Shown: piece after piece, positions 1 to 7,968 of the stretch | Numbering within the stretch: the stretch's first letter is position 1 | Layout: every line of letters starts with the position of its first letter | Position numbers and translations under genes: made by a program | The notes under the pieces: model-generated | Databases searched by the model: none | Seen by the model: the letters and a program-made list of their open reading frames with translations, nothing else | What the model was told of the DNA's origin: nothing | Source: Streptococcus sp. UBA6071 | GTDB taxonomy: Bacteria > Bacillota > Bacilli > Lactobacillales > Streptococcaceae | Assembly (NCBI GenBank): GCA_002436115.1 | Contig: DIXV01000047.1 | Span: 1-15,753 of the forward strand | DNA length: 15,753 bases | Direction of reading: 5' to 3'

Positions 1-64
1 AGTATCTGAGTTATTCAGAAGCAAGACAACGCTATTTCTGTCTCTAGAGATAAAAACAAGCGGT
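1..64. other. Left-edge intergenic segment downstream of infB
   Basis: These 64 bases follow the infB stop codon. No start codon with a ribosome binding site, no terminator hairpin with a T-run and no promoter could be recognised on either strand. In streptococci rbfA usually follows infB, so transcription probably continues out of the window; that is inference from family gene order. Confidence 0.5.
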
Positions 65-2923
65 TTAGCGTTTTATCTCTTCCATGATATAGGCTTCAAG
101 AGTATCGTCTATTTGAAGGTCATTAAATTTATCAATCATCAAACCACCTTCATGCCCATTGCCTACTTCTTTAACATCATCCTTATAATGCTTAAGACTG
201 ACAAGTTCGCCATCATGAAGGACAATCCCATCACGGATGACACGAACCTTACTGTCACGAGTCACTTTACCAGATAGAACCATGAAGCCAGCGATAGTTC
301 CAACTTTAGACACATCAAAAGTATCACGAACCACGGCTTCTCCAATAATTTTTTCTTGGTACTCGGGATCCAAGAGCCCTTTCATGGCATCCTCAACTTC
401 TTCAATCACCTTGTAAATAATGCTGTGAAGACGAATATCTACTTTATCTGTCTCAGCCTGCTGGCGAGCAATTGGGGTCGGTCTGACATTAAAGCCAACA
501 ATGAAAGCGTTGGAAGCTTCTGCTAGGGTAACATCTGACTCATTAATGGCTCCTACCGCTGAGTGAACGATGGAAACTTTAACACCTTCCACCTCTATTT
601 TTTTCAGAGAAGCTGCTAGAGCCTCTGCAGACCCTTGAACATCTGCCTTGATGATAACATTAACTGTTTTAACTTCACCTGCTTTTAGCGTATCAAAGAG
701 ATTATCCAGACTAACACGGGTTGTCACTTGACGTTGCTTCAGAAGAGCTCGTTTAGCACGCTCTTCACCTGCTGCACGTGCCGCTTTCTCATCCGCATAA
801 ACTGCGAAACGATCTCCAGCCATTGGAGCTTCGTTAAGTCCCGTAATGGAGACAGGCGTAGATGGACCAGCCACCTTGACACGACGTCCCAAGTCGTTCG
901 TCATCGCACGGACACGACCGAAGGTATTCCCGACAACAATAGGATCCTGTACATTAAGTGTTCCTTGTTGGACTAAAAGAGTAGCAACTGCTCCCTTTCC
1001 TTTGTCTAAGCGTGCTTCAATAACTGTACCGATAGCTCGAACAGTTGAATCAGCCTTTAATTCCTGAAGTTCTGCGACCAAGAGGATGGTGTCTAAGAGT
1101 TCATCAATATTTTGGTTGAATTTCGCCGAAATTTCAACGAATTCACTCTCACCACCCCAAGCTGTTGAGATGACACCATGTTCAGCCAATTCACCAATAA
1201 CACGTTCTGGATTAGCTCCTGGCTTATCAATTTTATTGATGGCAACAATGATTGGGACCTCAGCTGCCTTGGCATGGTTGATTGCTTCAATCGTTTGTGG
1301 CATAACACCATCATCTGCAGCCACAACCAAGATTGTCACATCAGTGACTGAAGCACCACGCGCCCGCATGAAAGTAAAGGCTGCGTGTCCTGGCGTATCC
1401 AAGAACGTAATTTTTTTGCCGTTCTCTTTGATTTGATAAGCACCGATATGCTGAGTGATGCCTCCTGCTTCGCCAGTTGCCACACGAGAGTTCCTCAAGG
1501 TATCTAAGAGAGTCGTCTTCCCGTGGTCAACGTGCCCCATGATTGTTACGACCGGTGGACGTTCGGTTAAGGCTTCAGGATTGAGATAGCCTTCTTCCAC
1601 AAAAAATCGTTCAATATCAGCTTCATCTACCTGTACTTTTTCCTTGGCTTCAATGCCGTAATCCACCATAAGTAACTCAATGGTATCCCCATCCAAAGAT
1701 TGGTTTTGGGTTGCCATTACGCCCATCATAAAGAGTTTTTTGACAATTTCAGCTGGCTCACGTTTGATCCGTTTTGCAATATCAGCAACTGTCATCCCTG
1801 CTACATATTCAAACTCTGTCGGTAACTCATGGTATTTACGTTCAGTTGTCGGTTTATGCGGCTGATTCTTCTTGCCCTTTATGTTTCTCTTACTGTTCCA
1901 ATTGGAAGTTCTTTGATTTCTCACTTGCTGGTTATTTCTATTCCTATTATTTTGTCGATCATTACTGCGTGATCCGGCGTCTTTATCCTTGTGATGACCT
2001 TTTGATTTATCGGTCTTATTTTGCTTCTTCCTACGGTTATCTGTTGGTTTTTCAACAGGAATTGGAATAACATCTACTGGAGTTGATAAAGGTACTGCTT
2101 TTACTGCTTCTACAGGAGGTTGCACTTCTTCTGGTTTAGGCTTACGTGCCTGAGCCTGACGTTGTGCTTCCTTGTTTACTTGATCTTGCTTAAAGCGTGC
2201 TTCACTACTAGCTGAATAAGCCGCATTTTGCTCTGCCTTTAGAGCTGCCGCTCTTGCCTTAAAATCAATACGTGGTCCCGTCTGGTTAGGTGTGTTTTGT
2301 CGTTGGCGATTGTCCTGGCGACGATTCCTATCAGGCTGACGGTTAGCAGAGCTTTGCTGTCCTTGACGGCGGTCATTACGGTTAGCAGAAGTTTGTTGTC
2401 CTTGACGATGGTCATGACGATTAGTGGAAACATGTTGCGTTTGCCGATGATTCGTTTGGCCAGCTCTTGAATCTTGACCTTGATTGCGATTACCTTGGCT
2501 CTGTGGCCCAGCATCTCGCTTATCATTGCGACGTCTATCACCACGTACTGCCTGCTGTTGCCTTGCTTTTGCTTCACGTTCTGCCTTAAAATTACGGCTC
2601 TGCGGCTTAATCGGGGTTGATGGAGGCGGTCCTGTTTGAACTTCTGGTTGAGGCTTCACTGACTCCTGATTTTCAACAGTTGTTGGTTTTTCTGGAGTTG
2701 GTGCTTTCTCTTTCTGAGAAATGGGGTGTTCCACCGTCTTATCTGCGGCTGCTTTTTCAAGACTTTTCCCTTTAAAACTCGCAACAATTTTAGCTGCCTC
2801 ATCTGTCTCAACGCTAGAAGAATGACTCTTAACATCCAAGCCTAAATCCTTAGCTTTTGCGACCACTTCCTTACTTTCTTTGCCAATTTCCTTGGCAATT
2901 TCGTACAATCTCTTCTTAGACAA
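65..2923 (-). CDS. infB: Translation initiation factor IF-2
   Basis: IF-2 is the GTPase that brings fMet-tRNA to the 30S subunit and promotes 50S joining. The 952-residue product has an N-terminal IF2_N helical domain (about 1-53), a long disordered linker rich in Q, N, R and K (about 55-370), a second IF2_N domain (about 375-435), and the G domain with GHVDHGKT near 462-469, DTPGH near 509, NKID near 562 and SAK near 598. The C-terminal IF2 domains follow, ending in YIMEEIKR, typical of streptococcal IF-2. The start is UUG: AGGAGGG lies just upstream (about 2930-2936), with no in-frame AUG nearby and the conserved [13 protein letters not shown]-terminus immediately following. It is the last gene of the rimP-nusA-rnpM-ylxQ-infB operon in this window, 17 nt after ylxQ. 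The linker contains 13-residue repeats. Confidence 0.98.
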   Translation of the reverse strand: MSKKRLYEIAKEIGKESKEVVAKAKDLGLDVKSHSSSVETDEAAKIVASFKGKSLEKAAADKTVEHPISQKEKAPTPEKPTTVENQESVKPQPEVQTGPPPSTPIKPQSRNFKAEREAKARQQQAVRGDRRRNDKRDAGPQSQGNRNQGQDSRAGQTNHRQTQHVSTNRHDHRQGQQTSANRNDRRQGQQSSANRQPDRNRRQDNRQRQNTPNQTGPRIDFKARAAALKAEQNAAYSASSEARFKQDQVNKEAQRQAQARKPKPEEVQPPVEAVKAVPLSTPVDVIPIPVEKPTDNRRKKQNKTDKSKGHHKDKDAGSRSNDRQNNRNRNNQQVRNQRTSNWNSKRNIKGKKNQPHKPTTERKYHELPTEFEYVAGMTVADIAKRIKREPAEIVKKLFMMGVMATQNQSLDGDTIELLMVDYGIEAKEKVQVDEADIERFFVEEGYLNPEALTERPPVVTIMGHVDHGKTTLLDTLRNSRVATGEAGGITQHIGAYQIKENGKKITFLDTPGHAAFTFMRARGASVTDVTILVVAADDGVMPQTIEAINHAKAAEVPIIVAINKIDKPGANPERVIGELAEHGVISTAWGGESEFVEISAKFNQNIDELLDTILLVAELQELKADSTVRAIGTVIEARLDKGKGAVATLLVQQGTLNVQDPIVVGNTFGRVRAMTNDLGRRVKVAGPSTPVSITGLNEAPMAGDRFAVYADEKAARAAGEERAKRALLKQRQVTTRVSLDNLFDTLKAGEVKTVNVIIKADVQGSAEALAASLKKIEVEGVKVSIVHSAVGAINESDVTLAEASNAFIVGFNVRPTPIARQQAETDKVDIRLHSIIYKVIEEVEDAMKGLLDPEYQEKIIGEAVVRDTFDVSKVGTIAGFMVLSGKVTRDSKVRVIRDGIVLHDGELVSLKHYKDDVKEVGNGHEGGLMIDKFNDLQIDDTLEAYIMEEIKR
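2339..2455 (-). repeat. 39-bp tandem repeats inside infB
   Basis: Three consecutive 39-bp units (2339-2377, 2378-2416, 2417-2455) encode 13-residue repeats of the pattern (N/H)D(R/H)RQGQQ(S/T)SANR in the disordered IF-2 linker. The first two units are nearly identical; the third (encoding [12 protein letters not shown]) is diverged. They keep the reading frame, so copy-number change would not inactivate IF-2. Confidence 0.85.
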
Positions 2924-2940
2924 TATCTTGCCCTCCTGTT

Positions 2941-3243
2941 CTATTCCATAATAGACCTCATCTTATTTACAAATCCAACGTCTGTCACTGCGATAACCTT
3001 TCTTGGTTTACCAATGGCAGAGCTAATTTCCAATGCTGTTAATGCTGTGTAGATACCTACACCATAGTAGTTTGACTTGTCCTCTATTTTCTTTTTTAAA
3101 TTTGGACCTGCATCTTTTGCTAGCATTACCCATTTGGCTTTGCCTGTTTGGATACTTTTGACCACTAATTCTTCACCTGAAATTAGCTTACCAGCACGTT
3201 GAGCCAAACCTAATAAATTTAAGAGTTTCTGTTGATCATTCAA
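2941..3243 (-). CDS. ylxQ: L7Ae-family K-turn RNA-binding protein YlxQ
   Basis: A 100-residue protein of the ribosomal L7Ae/L30e/Gadd45 fold. The N-terminal [18 protein letters not shown] is the family hallmark, followed by a central AKDAG and the C-terminal AVTDVGF region. Family members bind kink-turn RNAs; the exact cellular target of YlxQ is not settled. The start is UUG at 3241-3243: the rnpM stop overlaps it by 8 nt, AGAGGG lies about 7 nt upstream, and an in-frame stop just upstream rules out an earlier start. An ATG overlapping this site is in another frame and ends after 6 codons. It sits between rnpM and infB in the conserved nusA-infB operon. Confidence 0.92.
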   Translation of the reverse strand: MNDQQKLLNLLGLAQRAGKLISGEELVVKSIQTGKAKWVMLAKDAGPNLKKKIEDKSNYYGVGIYTALTALEISSAIGKPRKVIAVTDVGFVNKMRSIME

Positions 3244-3532
3244 GACCGAGCCCTCTTCTTTTTACCTTATGATCCACATAGGCGATAAGGTCGTCGTAAA
3301 ACGATTCAGCCACTTCGACACCAAACGTTCGGTTAAAAACCCTTTTTTTCTTGGCTAATATGGCTTCATCATTGTCTAACTTGATGTAAGCTCCTCGACC
3401 ATTTTCTTTTCCTGTGGGATCAATGAAAATCTTTCCGTCTTTATTTTTAACAATGCGAAGCAGGTCCCGTTTATCAATAATCTCTCCTGAAACGACTGAT
3501 TTTCGCAAAGGAATTTTTCGCGTTTTTGCCAT
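3236..3532 (-). CDS. rnpM: RNase P modulator RnpM (YlxR family)
   Basis: A 98-residue basic protein of the YlxR (DUF448) family, reported in Bacillus to bind RNase P RNA and modulate its activity; older literature describes it as a nucleoid-associated regulator. Seen here: an N-terminal MAKTRKIPLRKSVVSGE segment, a DLLRIVKNKDG strand, and the family signature GRGAYI near residues 46-51, with a basic C-terminus ([10 protein letters not shown]). The AUG at 3530-3532 was chosen over an upstream in-frame start at 3568 because a perfect AGGAGGT lies 6 nt before it, overlapping the nusA stop, and because the homologous region begins here. It overlaps ylxQ by 8 nt, suggesting translational coupling. 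Confidence 0.93.
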   Translation of the reverse strand: MAKTRKIPLRKSVVSGEIIDKRDLLRIVKNKDGKIFIDPTGKENGRGAYIKLDNDEAILAKKKRVFNRTFGVEVAESFYDDLIAYVDHKVKRRGLGLE

Positions 3533-3542
3533 CCAAAACCTC

Positions 3543-4760
3543 CTAGTCTTGATTGTCTTCCACACCAAATTCTGCAGCAGCTGTTAACATATCACCGTCC
3601 AAATCTTCTGGAATTTCTTCTTCAACCGCTGCTTGCTCAGCCTCTTTAGGGGTTTCTTCTCCAAAGACTGCGGCTTCTTGAGCCTCGTATTCACTAGCTG
3701 ATTTGATATCAATGCGAAACCCTGTCAAATGAGCTGCCAACCGCACATTTTGCCCACGTCGACCAATGGCTAAAGAGAGCTTGTTATCAGGAACCACAAC
3801 AGTGGCACGTTTGGCATCGGCTTCATCAAAGAGTACCATATCAACCTCAGCGGGTGCAATGGCATTATAGATGAATTCTGCTGGGTCTGCTACCCACTCA
3901 ATCACATCAATATTTTCCTCAGTTGGTACCATCCGATCCTGTCTGGCATCGTATTTTTCTGGATGAAACTTCCCAGTGATTTTCTTGATGTTTGCTCCAC
4001 CTCGTCCAACAATTGTTCCAATGGCGTCCACATTAGGATTATGGCTTCTCACTGCAACTTTGGTGCGATCTCCTGCTTCACGTGAGACGCTCATAATTTC
4101 GACTGTGCCATCATACACTTCTGGAATTTCCTGCTCCATAAGGCGTTTAATCATCTGTGGGTGGCTACGGCTAACAAAGACATTGACCCCTCGTCCACTA
4201 TCTTCAACCTTATACACATAGACATCAATCCTATCATGAGATTGGAATAGTTCCCCTGGAATCTGATCCTGTTTAGACAGTTGAGCCTCAATACTCCCTA
4301 AGTTAACATAAATAAATTTGTTATCGAAACGTTCAACTGTTCCTGACATAATCTCATTTTCATGTTCCTTGTAAGTATTGTAGGTGATAGCGCGTGTTTG
4401 CTTTCGCATCTTTTCCATGATAGTCTGCTTAGCTGACTGAGCGGCTACACGGCCAAATTCCGTCGGAGATTCTTCAAATTTAATCTTGTCTCCCAATTCA
4501 TAAGCGGAGTTAATAGCTAAAGCATCCTTAAGAGAGATTTCTAACCGACTATCAAAGACTTCATCAACCACTTCACGGACAGTATAAACTTGAAAATCAC
4601 CTGTTTTTTCGTTGAACTCAATCGTAACAGATTCAGCCTGTCCATATCGACGTTTATAAGCCGAACGAAGAGACTCTACCACTGCATCAATAATATCTTC
4701 TTTTTTAATTCCTTTATCTTCTTCCAGTATACGGAAGGCATCTAGCATTTCTTTGCTCAT
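3543..4760 (-). CDS. nusA: Transcription termination/antitermination factor NusA
   Basis: NusA binds RNA polymerase and controls pausing, termination and antitermination. The 405-residue protein shows the NusA N-terminal polymerase-binding domain (about 1-125), an S1 domain (about 137-200), KH1 with the GRGGANIKK loop near 252-260, and KH2 with AIGRRGQNVRLA near 331-342. The tail (about 355-405) is acidic, and the AR repeats of the longer E. coli protein are missing, as is normal for Firmicutes. The start is AUG with AAAAGGA about 6 nt upstream. It lies 141 nt after rimP, the only large gap in the operon, and its stop overlaps the ribosome binding site of rnpM. Confidence 0.98.
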   Translation of the reverse strand: MSKEMLDAFRILEEDKGIKKEDIIDAVVESLRSAYKRRYGQAESVTIEFNEKTGDFQVYTVREVVDEVFDSRLEISLKDALAINSAYELGDKIKFEESPTEFGRVAAQSAKQTIMEKMRKQTRAITYNTYKEHENEIMSGTVERFDNKFIYVNLGSIEAQLSKQDQIPGELFQSHDRIDVYVYKVEDSGRGVNVFVSRSHPQMIKRLMEQEIPEVYDGTVEIMSVSREAGDRTKVAVRSHNPNVDAIGTIVGRGGANIKKITGKFHPEKYDARQDRMVPTEENIDVIEWVADPAEFIYNAIAPAEVDMVLFDEADAKRATVVVPDNKLSLAIGRRGQNVRLAAHLTGFRIDIKSASEYEAQEAAVFGEETPKEAEQAAVEEEIPEDLDGDMLTAAAEFGVEDNQD

Positions 4761-4901
4761 GATTTTTCCTTTTGTGATAGTGGATTCTCTTTGCTTTCAG
4801 ACAAGCTACCAGAGGACTGATAAATCGCTACCTCACAGATAGTGAAGAGCTGAGCTACGGCAAAGAAAAACACTATAAACTACAAAAGTTTCCTTTCTTC
4901 G
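4761..4901 (-). other. rimP-nusA spacer (141 nt)
   Basis: This spacer interrupts an otherwise tightly packed operon. On the minus strand it carries direct repeats of CACTATC and GGTAGC and a weak imperfect hairpin (CTCA/TGAG core). No convincing promoter, terminator or small gene with a ribosome binding site was found. It could hold a processing site or a weak internal promoter, but nothing seen proves either. Confidence 0.4.
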
Positions 4902-5372
4902 TTATAATTTTACAGCGAGACGCGCTTTGGCTAAACTCGCATAGGGAATGGTTACATTTTTTTTGATATTTTTGTCCCTATAAGCTAACTCTAGGGTTTC
5001 TCCATCAAAGGCCAACAGGTCACCTTCAAAAACCTTGACCTTATCAATTGCCTTATAGAGGCTAACATTGATATATTTTCCAACGGCTTGATGTAAAGCT
5101 TCCTCTGTCTTCAAAGGACGTTCCAAACCTGGGCTAGTCACTTCCAGCATATACTGGTCTGGAAAAGGATCTGGAGTTATTTTATCTAATAAGGGGCTGA
5201 TAATCTCTGATAATGCCGTCGTGTCATTAAGTGAAATCCCCCCTTCTTTATCCACAAAAATGCTCAAGACCATATCGCCCCCGAGTTTGGTGTATTCTAT
5301 ATCCACCAATTCATAGGGGGAATGAATGGCTGGTGCCACAACTTCCGTCACCAATTCAACAATCGTTGCGAT
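4902..5372 (-). CDS. rimP: Ribosome maturation factor RimP, probable non-AUG start
   Basis: RimP assists 30S subunit assembly. The protein has the conserved core YELVDIEY, the [11 protein letters not shown] region, [27 protein letters not shown] and a C-terminal ARLAVKL, as in streptococcal RimP. The nearest standard start in frame is UUG at 5352-5354, but it has no ribosome binding site and would remove the conserved IATIVEL N-terminus. A perfect AGGAGGT at 5380-5386 stands 7 nt before an in-frame ATC codon at 5370-5372, and no ATG, GTG or TTG occurs between the upstream in-frame stop and that point. I therefore place the start at ATC, giving about 156 residues, a normal family length. The family assignment is sure; the start codon is inference. 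It is first in the nusA-infB operon. Confidence 0.85.
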   Translation of the reverse strand: MATIVELVTEVVAPAIHSPYELVDIEYTKLGGDMVLSIFVDKEGGISLNDTTALSEIISPLLDKITPDPFPDQYMLEVTSPGLERPLKTEEALHQAVGKYINVSLYKAIDKVKVFEGDLLAFDGETLELAYRDKNIKKNVTIPYASLAKARLAVKL

Positions 5373-5379
5373 TTTACTT

Positions 5380-5386
5380 ACCTCCT
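5380..5386 (-). promoter_or_regulatory. Perfect Shine-Dalgarno sequence of rimP
   Basis: AGGAGGT on the minus strand matches the 16S anti-SD end over 7 bases. It is 7 nt from ATC (5370-5372) and 25 nt from TTG (5352-5354), so it decides the rimP start. Its first base is the last base of a 4-codon AUG mini-frame (5386-5400). Confidence 0.8.
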
Positions 5387-5408
5387 CAACTTCTTACCAT
5401 AGAAGAGA

Positions 5409-5429
5409 GGCGAAGATAACCTCTTCGCC
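5409..5429 (-). promoter_or_regulatory. Hairpin in the rimP 5' leader
   Basis: A perfect 8-bp stem GGCGAAGA/TCTTCGCC with a 5-base loop (GGTTA) lies in the predicted leader between the rimP transcription start (about 5448) and the ribosome binding site. It is not followed by a T-run, so it is not an intrinsic terminator. It could protect the 5' end or act as a binding site; that is inference. Confidence 0.6.
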
Positions 5430-5454
5430 CCCTTTCTGTATTTCTGTTATGTTC

Positions 5455-5482
5455 AGTATAGCACAAATTAAAATAATTGCAA
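5455..5482 (-). promoter_or_regulatory. rimP-infB operon promoter
   Basis: On the minus strand: -35 TTGCAA (5477-5482), 16-bp spacer, extended -10 TGC-TATACT with the hexamer at 5455-5460. The predicted start is near 5448, giving a leader of about 76 nt to the ATC start of rimP. Confidence 0.8.
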
Positions 5483-5484
5483 GT

Positions 5485-5513
5485 AAAAAGCCATTCAAGC
5501 CGTCTCCTTGAGC
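5485..5513 (-). terminator. Possible terminator of the tsaB-rimI-tsaD operon
   Basis: On the minus strand a stem TCAAG/CTTGA (5507-5511 with 5495-5499), extended by GC/GC across a 2-nt bulge, is followed by five T (5485-5489). It is weak, but it sits directly before the rimP promoter, where a tsaD terminator would be expected. Confidence 0.35.
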
Positions 5514-5717
5514 AAGTCCCTCTTATTTTCGTCCCTTAATAAACCTCTTATCTCTGCTGAACTAATTTCATTTTTCTTACTTATCTTATTGGACGTCTTC
5601 TGTTAATCCACTGCTCAACGAACCTTGGCCATATACCTTTTGAGGGCTTCTTATCCCCTTTTTGAAATTCTGAGCTTGACAAACCAGCGACGGCTGTCCA
5701 TAAGAGTGCTGGTCGTC
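5514..5717 (-). other. tsaD-rimP intergenic region with an unassigned open frame
   Basis: About 200 bases with no recognisable gene. On the minus strand one frame stays open from 5739 (inside the tsaD end) to a stop at 5581-5583. It encodes a basic, tryptophan-containing stretch ending WPRFVEQWINRRRPIR. Its only internal start is TTG at 5682, without a ribosome binding site. A 6-bp inverted repeat ACCAGC/GCTGGT (5683-5688, 5708-5713) follows the tsaD stop. I do not recognise the sequence; it may be a relic or chance. Confidence 0.3.
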
Positions 5718-6737
5718 CTAGTCTATACCATCCCAGCTCTCAAATGCCAAACTAGGCTCGGCATTAAGATCCAACTGAGCAACCCTGCCTTTATCCAATT
5801 CAATTGCCGCCGCAAAGGCTATCATGCCTGCATTGTCTCCACAAAGACGCAGAGGAGGAAAGATGATTTTGACATCTCTTACGTCATTTGCTAGCCGCTC
5901 ACGCAAACCTTGATTAGCAGCGACACCTCCAGCAACAACTAGGGTCTTAACAGGGTAGTGGTCTAATGCTTTTTTGGTCTTCGTAATAAGAATATCCATA
6001 ACCGCTGTCTGAAAAGAGGAGGCTAAATCTTCTTTAGACAAGTGCTCACCTCTTTGCTGAGCATTATGTTGAAGGTTGATAAAAGCAGATTTGAGACCTG
6101 AAAAAGAGAAATCTAGGTTATCTTGGGTAATCATGGCCCGTGGAAAATCATACGTATTTTGCCCTATATGAGCTAATTCATCGATTTCTCGACCTGCTGG
6201 ATAGGCCAAACCCATTAGCCGACCTACCTTATCATAGGCCTCACCAACCGCATCATCACGAGTTTCTCCAATGATTTTATAGTCTCCTTCTTCTGCCACA
6301 TAGACAAGTTCGGTGTGCCCTCCACTGACTAAGAGAGCCAGTAAGGGATAGCTTAAAGACTCTGTTTCTTGTGCTGCCATCAGATGACCTGCCATGTGAT
6401 TAACAGCGACCAAAGGAAGCCCATTAGCCCAAGCAAAGGCTTTAGCAGCAGCCACTCCAATCAAAAGAGCACCTACCAAACCAGGGCCCTGAGTAACAGC
6501 CACAGCCGATAATTCATCCGCTGCTATCTCTGCTTCTTCTAGAGCTTCCTCAATACAGGTGGTGATTATTTCAACATGGTGACGACTTGCAATCTCGGGT
6601 ACAACTCCACCAAAACGCTTGTGACTATCAACTTGGCTTGCGATAATATTGGATAAAAGTTCCTTCTCATTCTTCAAAACAGCCACACTGGTCTCATCAC
6701 AGGAAGTTTCGATTGCTAAAATGTATCTATTATTCAT
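5718..6737 (-). CDS. tsaD: tRNA N6-threonylcarbamoyladenosine transferase TsaD
   Basis: TsaD (Gcp/Kae1/YgjD family) transfers the threonylcarbamoyl group to A37 of ANN-decoding tRNAs, working with TsaB and TsaE. The 339-residue protein has the N-terminal ASKHA fold signature [14 protein letters not shown] (residues 7-20), the metal-binding HMAGH motif (His114, His118), LVSGGHTEL (136-144), the [12 protein letters not shown] motif in the C-terminal half, and CGDNAGMIA near the C-terminus supplying the third metal ligand. Its length is normal for the family. The AUG at 6735-6737 overlaps the rimI stop by 4 nt (ATGA), so translation is coupled; AAAGGA lies about 9 nt upstream. It is the last gene of tsaB-rimI-tsaD. 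Confidence 0.98.
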   Translation of the reverse strand: MNNRYILAIETSCDETSVAVLKNEKELLSNIIASQVDSHKRFGGVVPEIASRHHVEIITTCIEEALEEAEIAADELSAVAVTQGPGLVGALLIGVAAAKAFAWANGLPLVAVNHMAGHLMAAQETESLSYPLLALLVSGGHTELVYVAEEGDYKIIGETRDDAVGEAYDKVGRLMGLAYPAGREIDELAHIGQNTYDFPRAMITQDNLDFSFSGLKSAFINLQHNAQQRGEHLSKEDLASSFQTAVMDILITKTKKALDHYPVKTLVVAGGVAANQGLRERLANDVRDVKIIFPPLRLCGDNAGMIAFAAAIELDKGRVAQLDLNAEPSLAFESWDGID

Positions 6738-7153
6738 CCCTCATTTCCTTTCATTAGGATCGCATCTTCAACAGGGTTATGGTAGTAATTCTTTCGAACA
6801 GAAATATGTTTAAAACCGGATTGTTCATAAAGCTTCTGAGCAGCCTGATTAGAAGCCCTGACTTCCAAAAATATGGGGTCTGAACTCTCTAATACAACGG
6901 CTAAAAGCTTAGAAGCCAACCCCTGCCTCTGATACTGTTTCTTGATTGCCAGATTGGTAATCTCAATTTCCCCATAAAGTTTCTGAATTGCCAAAAAACC
7001 AGCGACTTCTTCTTTCTTATGGATGTAAAAATAGTGGGTTTCCATCCGCCTTAAATCTGCCAAAATCTGAACAGGTGTCCAAGAGAATTGCCCATGGACA
7101 TCTTCCAAGATAGCAAAAACCAGTTGAGCTTGTTCTTCTATTGTCTGTGTCAT
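6734..7153 (-). CDS. rimI: Ribosomal protein bS18 alanine N-acetyltransferase RimI
   Basis: A GNAT-family acetyltransferase of 139 residues, assigned to RimI, which acetylates the N-terminal alanine of bS18. Seen: the acetyl-CoA binding loop QYQRQGLAS (74-82), the [19 protein letters not shown] motif (96-114) and the C-terminal [15 protein letters not shown] typical of RimI. The AUG at 7151-7153 was chosen because it lies 1 nt after the tsaB stop with AAGAGAG about 6 nt upstream; the longer frame starting at 7195 would extend 42 bases into tsaB. Its place between tsaB and tsaD is the usual Firmicute arrangement. The actual substrate is inferred from family and context. Confidence 0.93.
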   Translation of the reverse strand: MTQTIEEQAQLVFAILEDVHGQFSWTPVQILADLRRMETHYFYIHKKEEVAGFLAIQKLYGEIEITNLAIKKQYQRQGLASKLLAVVLESSDPIFLEVRASNQAAQKLYEQSGFKHISVRKNYYHNPVEDAILMKGNEG

Positions 7154-7154
7154 A

Positions 7155-7844
7155 TCACACTCTCTTAATATAGTCACCGGTATAAGACCCCTCATGATTT
7201 TTAAGCCAATTTTCCTCAGCTTCTACTTTTTTCAGGTAGCTAGGAACAAAGCTATGCACTTCAACTGGAGGCAGATGTTGTCCTAATTTGCCCATTTCAT
7301 AAGCAGAAGGCAGGACACTCATTTGCTTTGCTTCAGGAAACTTACCCTCAATTTGATCAGAAAAATGCGCGAGCTCACCGACAAAAGTTAAAGGATGGTG
7401 GTTTTCTAATTGGGATAGAACCGTTTCAAAATGGGCATGTCGATCTCCTGCAATGGCTTTTCCATTTTCGTAAAAGCCAACATAAACATTGTTTCGCCGT
7501 GCATCAATAAGAGGAATAACCAAGCCTGAACTTTGGACAGACAAGGCCAGTGTCGCTAGACTGGATACCCCAACTAGGTCAATTTTAAGAGCATAGGCTA
7601 GGGTTTTAGCAGTTGCTACTGCCATCCGTAAGCCTGTATATGAACCTGGCCCCTCTGCTACCACAATTCGATCCAAATCACTCGGTAGAAATCCTACCGA
7701 CGCCATGAGAAAATTAATAGTAGGCATGAGATTAACACTGTGGCTCTTTTTGATATTAATAGTCGTCTCTGCCAGCAACTGATCTTCAGATAAAACCGCA
7801 ACGGACAAAGCTGTGCTTGACGTATCAAAGGCTAAAATATTCAT
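7155..7844 (-). CDS. tsaB: tRNA t6A biosynthesis protein TsaB
   Basis: TsaB is the inactive TsaD paralogue that dimerises with TsaD in t6A synthesis. The 229-residue product begins MNILAFDTSSTALSVAVL, the family N-terminus, and carries GPGSYTGLR at 65-73. The start at 7842-7844 has AAGGAAAGGAAG immediately upstream. The same frame is open further up to a GTG at 7893-7895, which itself has GAGGAG 7 nt upstream and would add 17 residues that homologues lack; I favour the ATG. It is first in the operon, with rimI starting 1 nt after its stop. Confidence 0.95.
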   Translation of the reverse strand: MNILAFDTSSTALSVAVLSEDQLLAETTINIKKSHSVNLMPTINFLMASVGFLPSDLDRIVVAEGPGSYTGLRMAVATAKTLAYALKIDLVGVSSLATLALSVQSSGLVIPLIDARRNNVYVGFYENGKAIAGDRHAHFETVLSQLENHHPLTFVGELAHFSDQIEGKFPEAKQMSVLPSAYEMGKLGQHLPPVEVHSFVPSYLKKVEAEENWLKNHEGSYTGDYIKRV

Positions 7845-7912
7845 AGTCTTCCTTTCCTTTGTCACTAGTGAGCTATCCTTAACCCCAAACTCCACAAAGT
7901 GACTCCTCTACT

Positions 7913-7918
7913 ATTTTA
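7913..7918 (-). promoter_or_regulatory. Candidate -10 element for tsaB operon
   Basis: On the minus strand TAAAAT at 7913-7918 is the best -10 candidate upstream of tsaB. No good -35 lies at 16-18 bp (CCAACA is the nearest). A TTGACT at 7949-7954 is 30 bp away, too far. The real promoter may be elsewhere in the gap. Confidence 0.3.
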
Positions 7919-7968
7919 CAACAGATGAGGCAAATTGTTGGTAATTTAAGTCAAAAAATAATAATTAT

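Noticed and set aside
430..450. ComX-box-like ACGAATA
   Set aside because: Inside the infB coding sequence, incomplete, and not upstream of any competence gene.
1086..1436. 116-codon plus-strand open frame
   Set aside because: It lies antisense to the conserved G domain of infB and has no ribosome binding site; a shadow frame.
2339..2455. Regular repeats as a CRISPR array
   Set aside because: The 39-bp units are directly adjacent with no spacers and encode in-frame protein repeats of IF2.
2239..2577. 112-codon minus-strand frame within infB
   Set aside because: Alternate frame of the repetitive Q/N/R-rich linker; its length reflects low complexity and not a gene.
7949..7954. TTGACT as the -35 of the tsaB promoter
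   Set aside because: No -10 at 16-18 bp; the nearest TAAAAT is 30 bp away.
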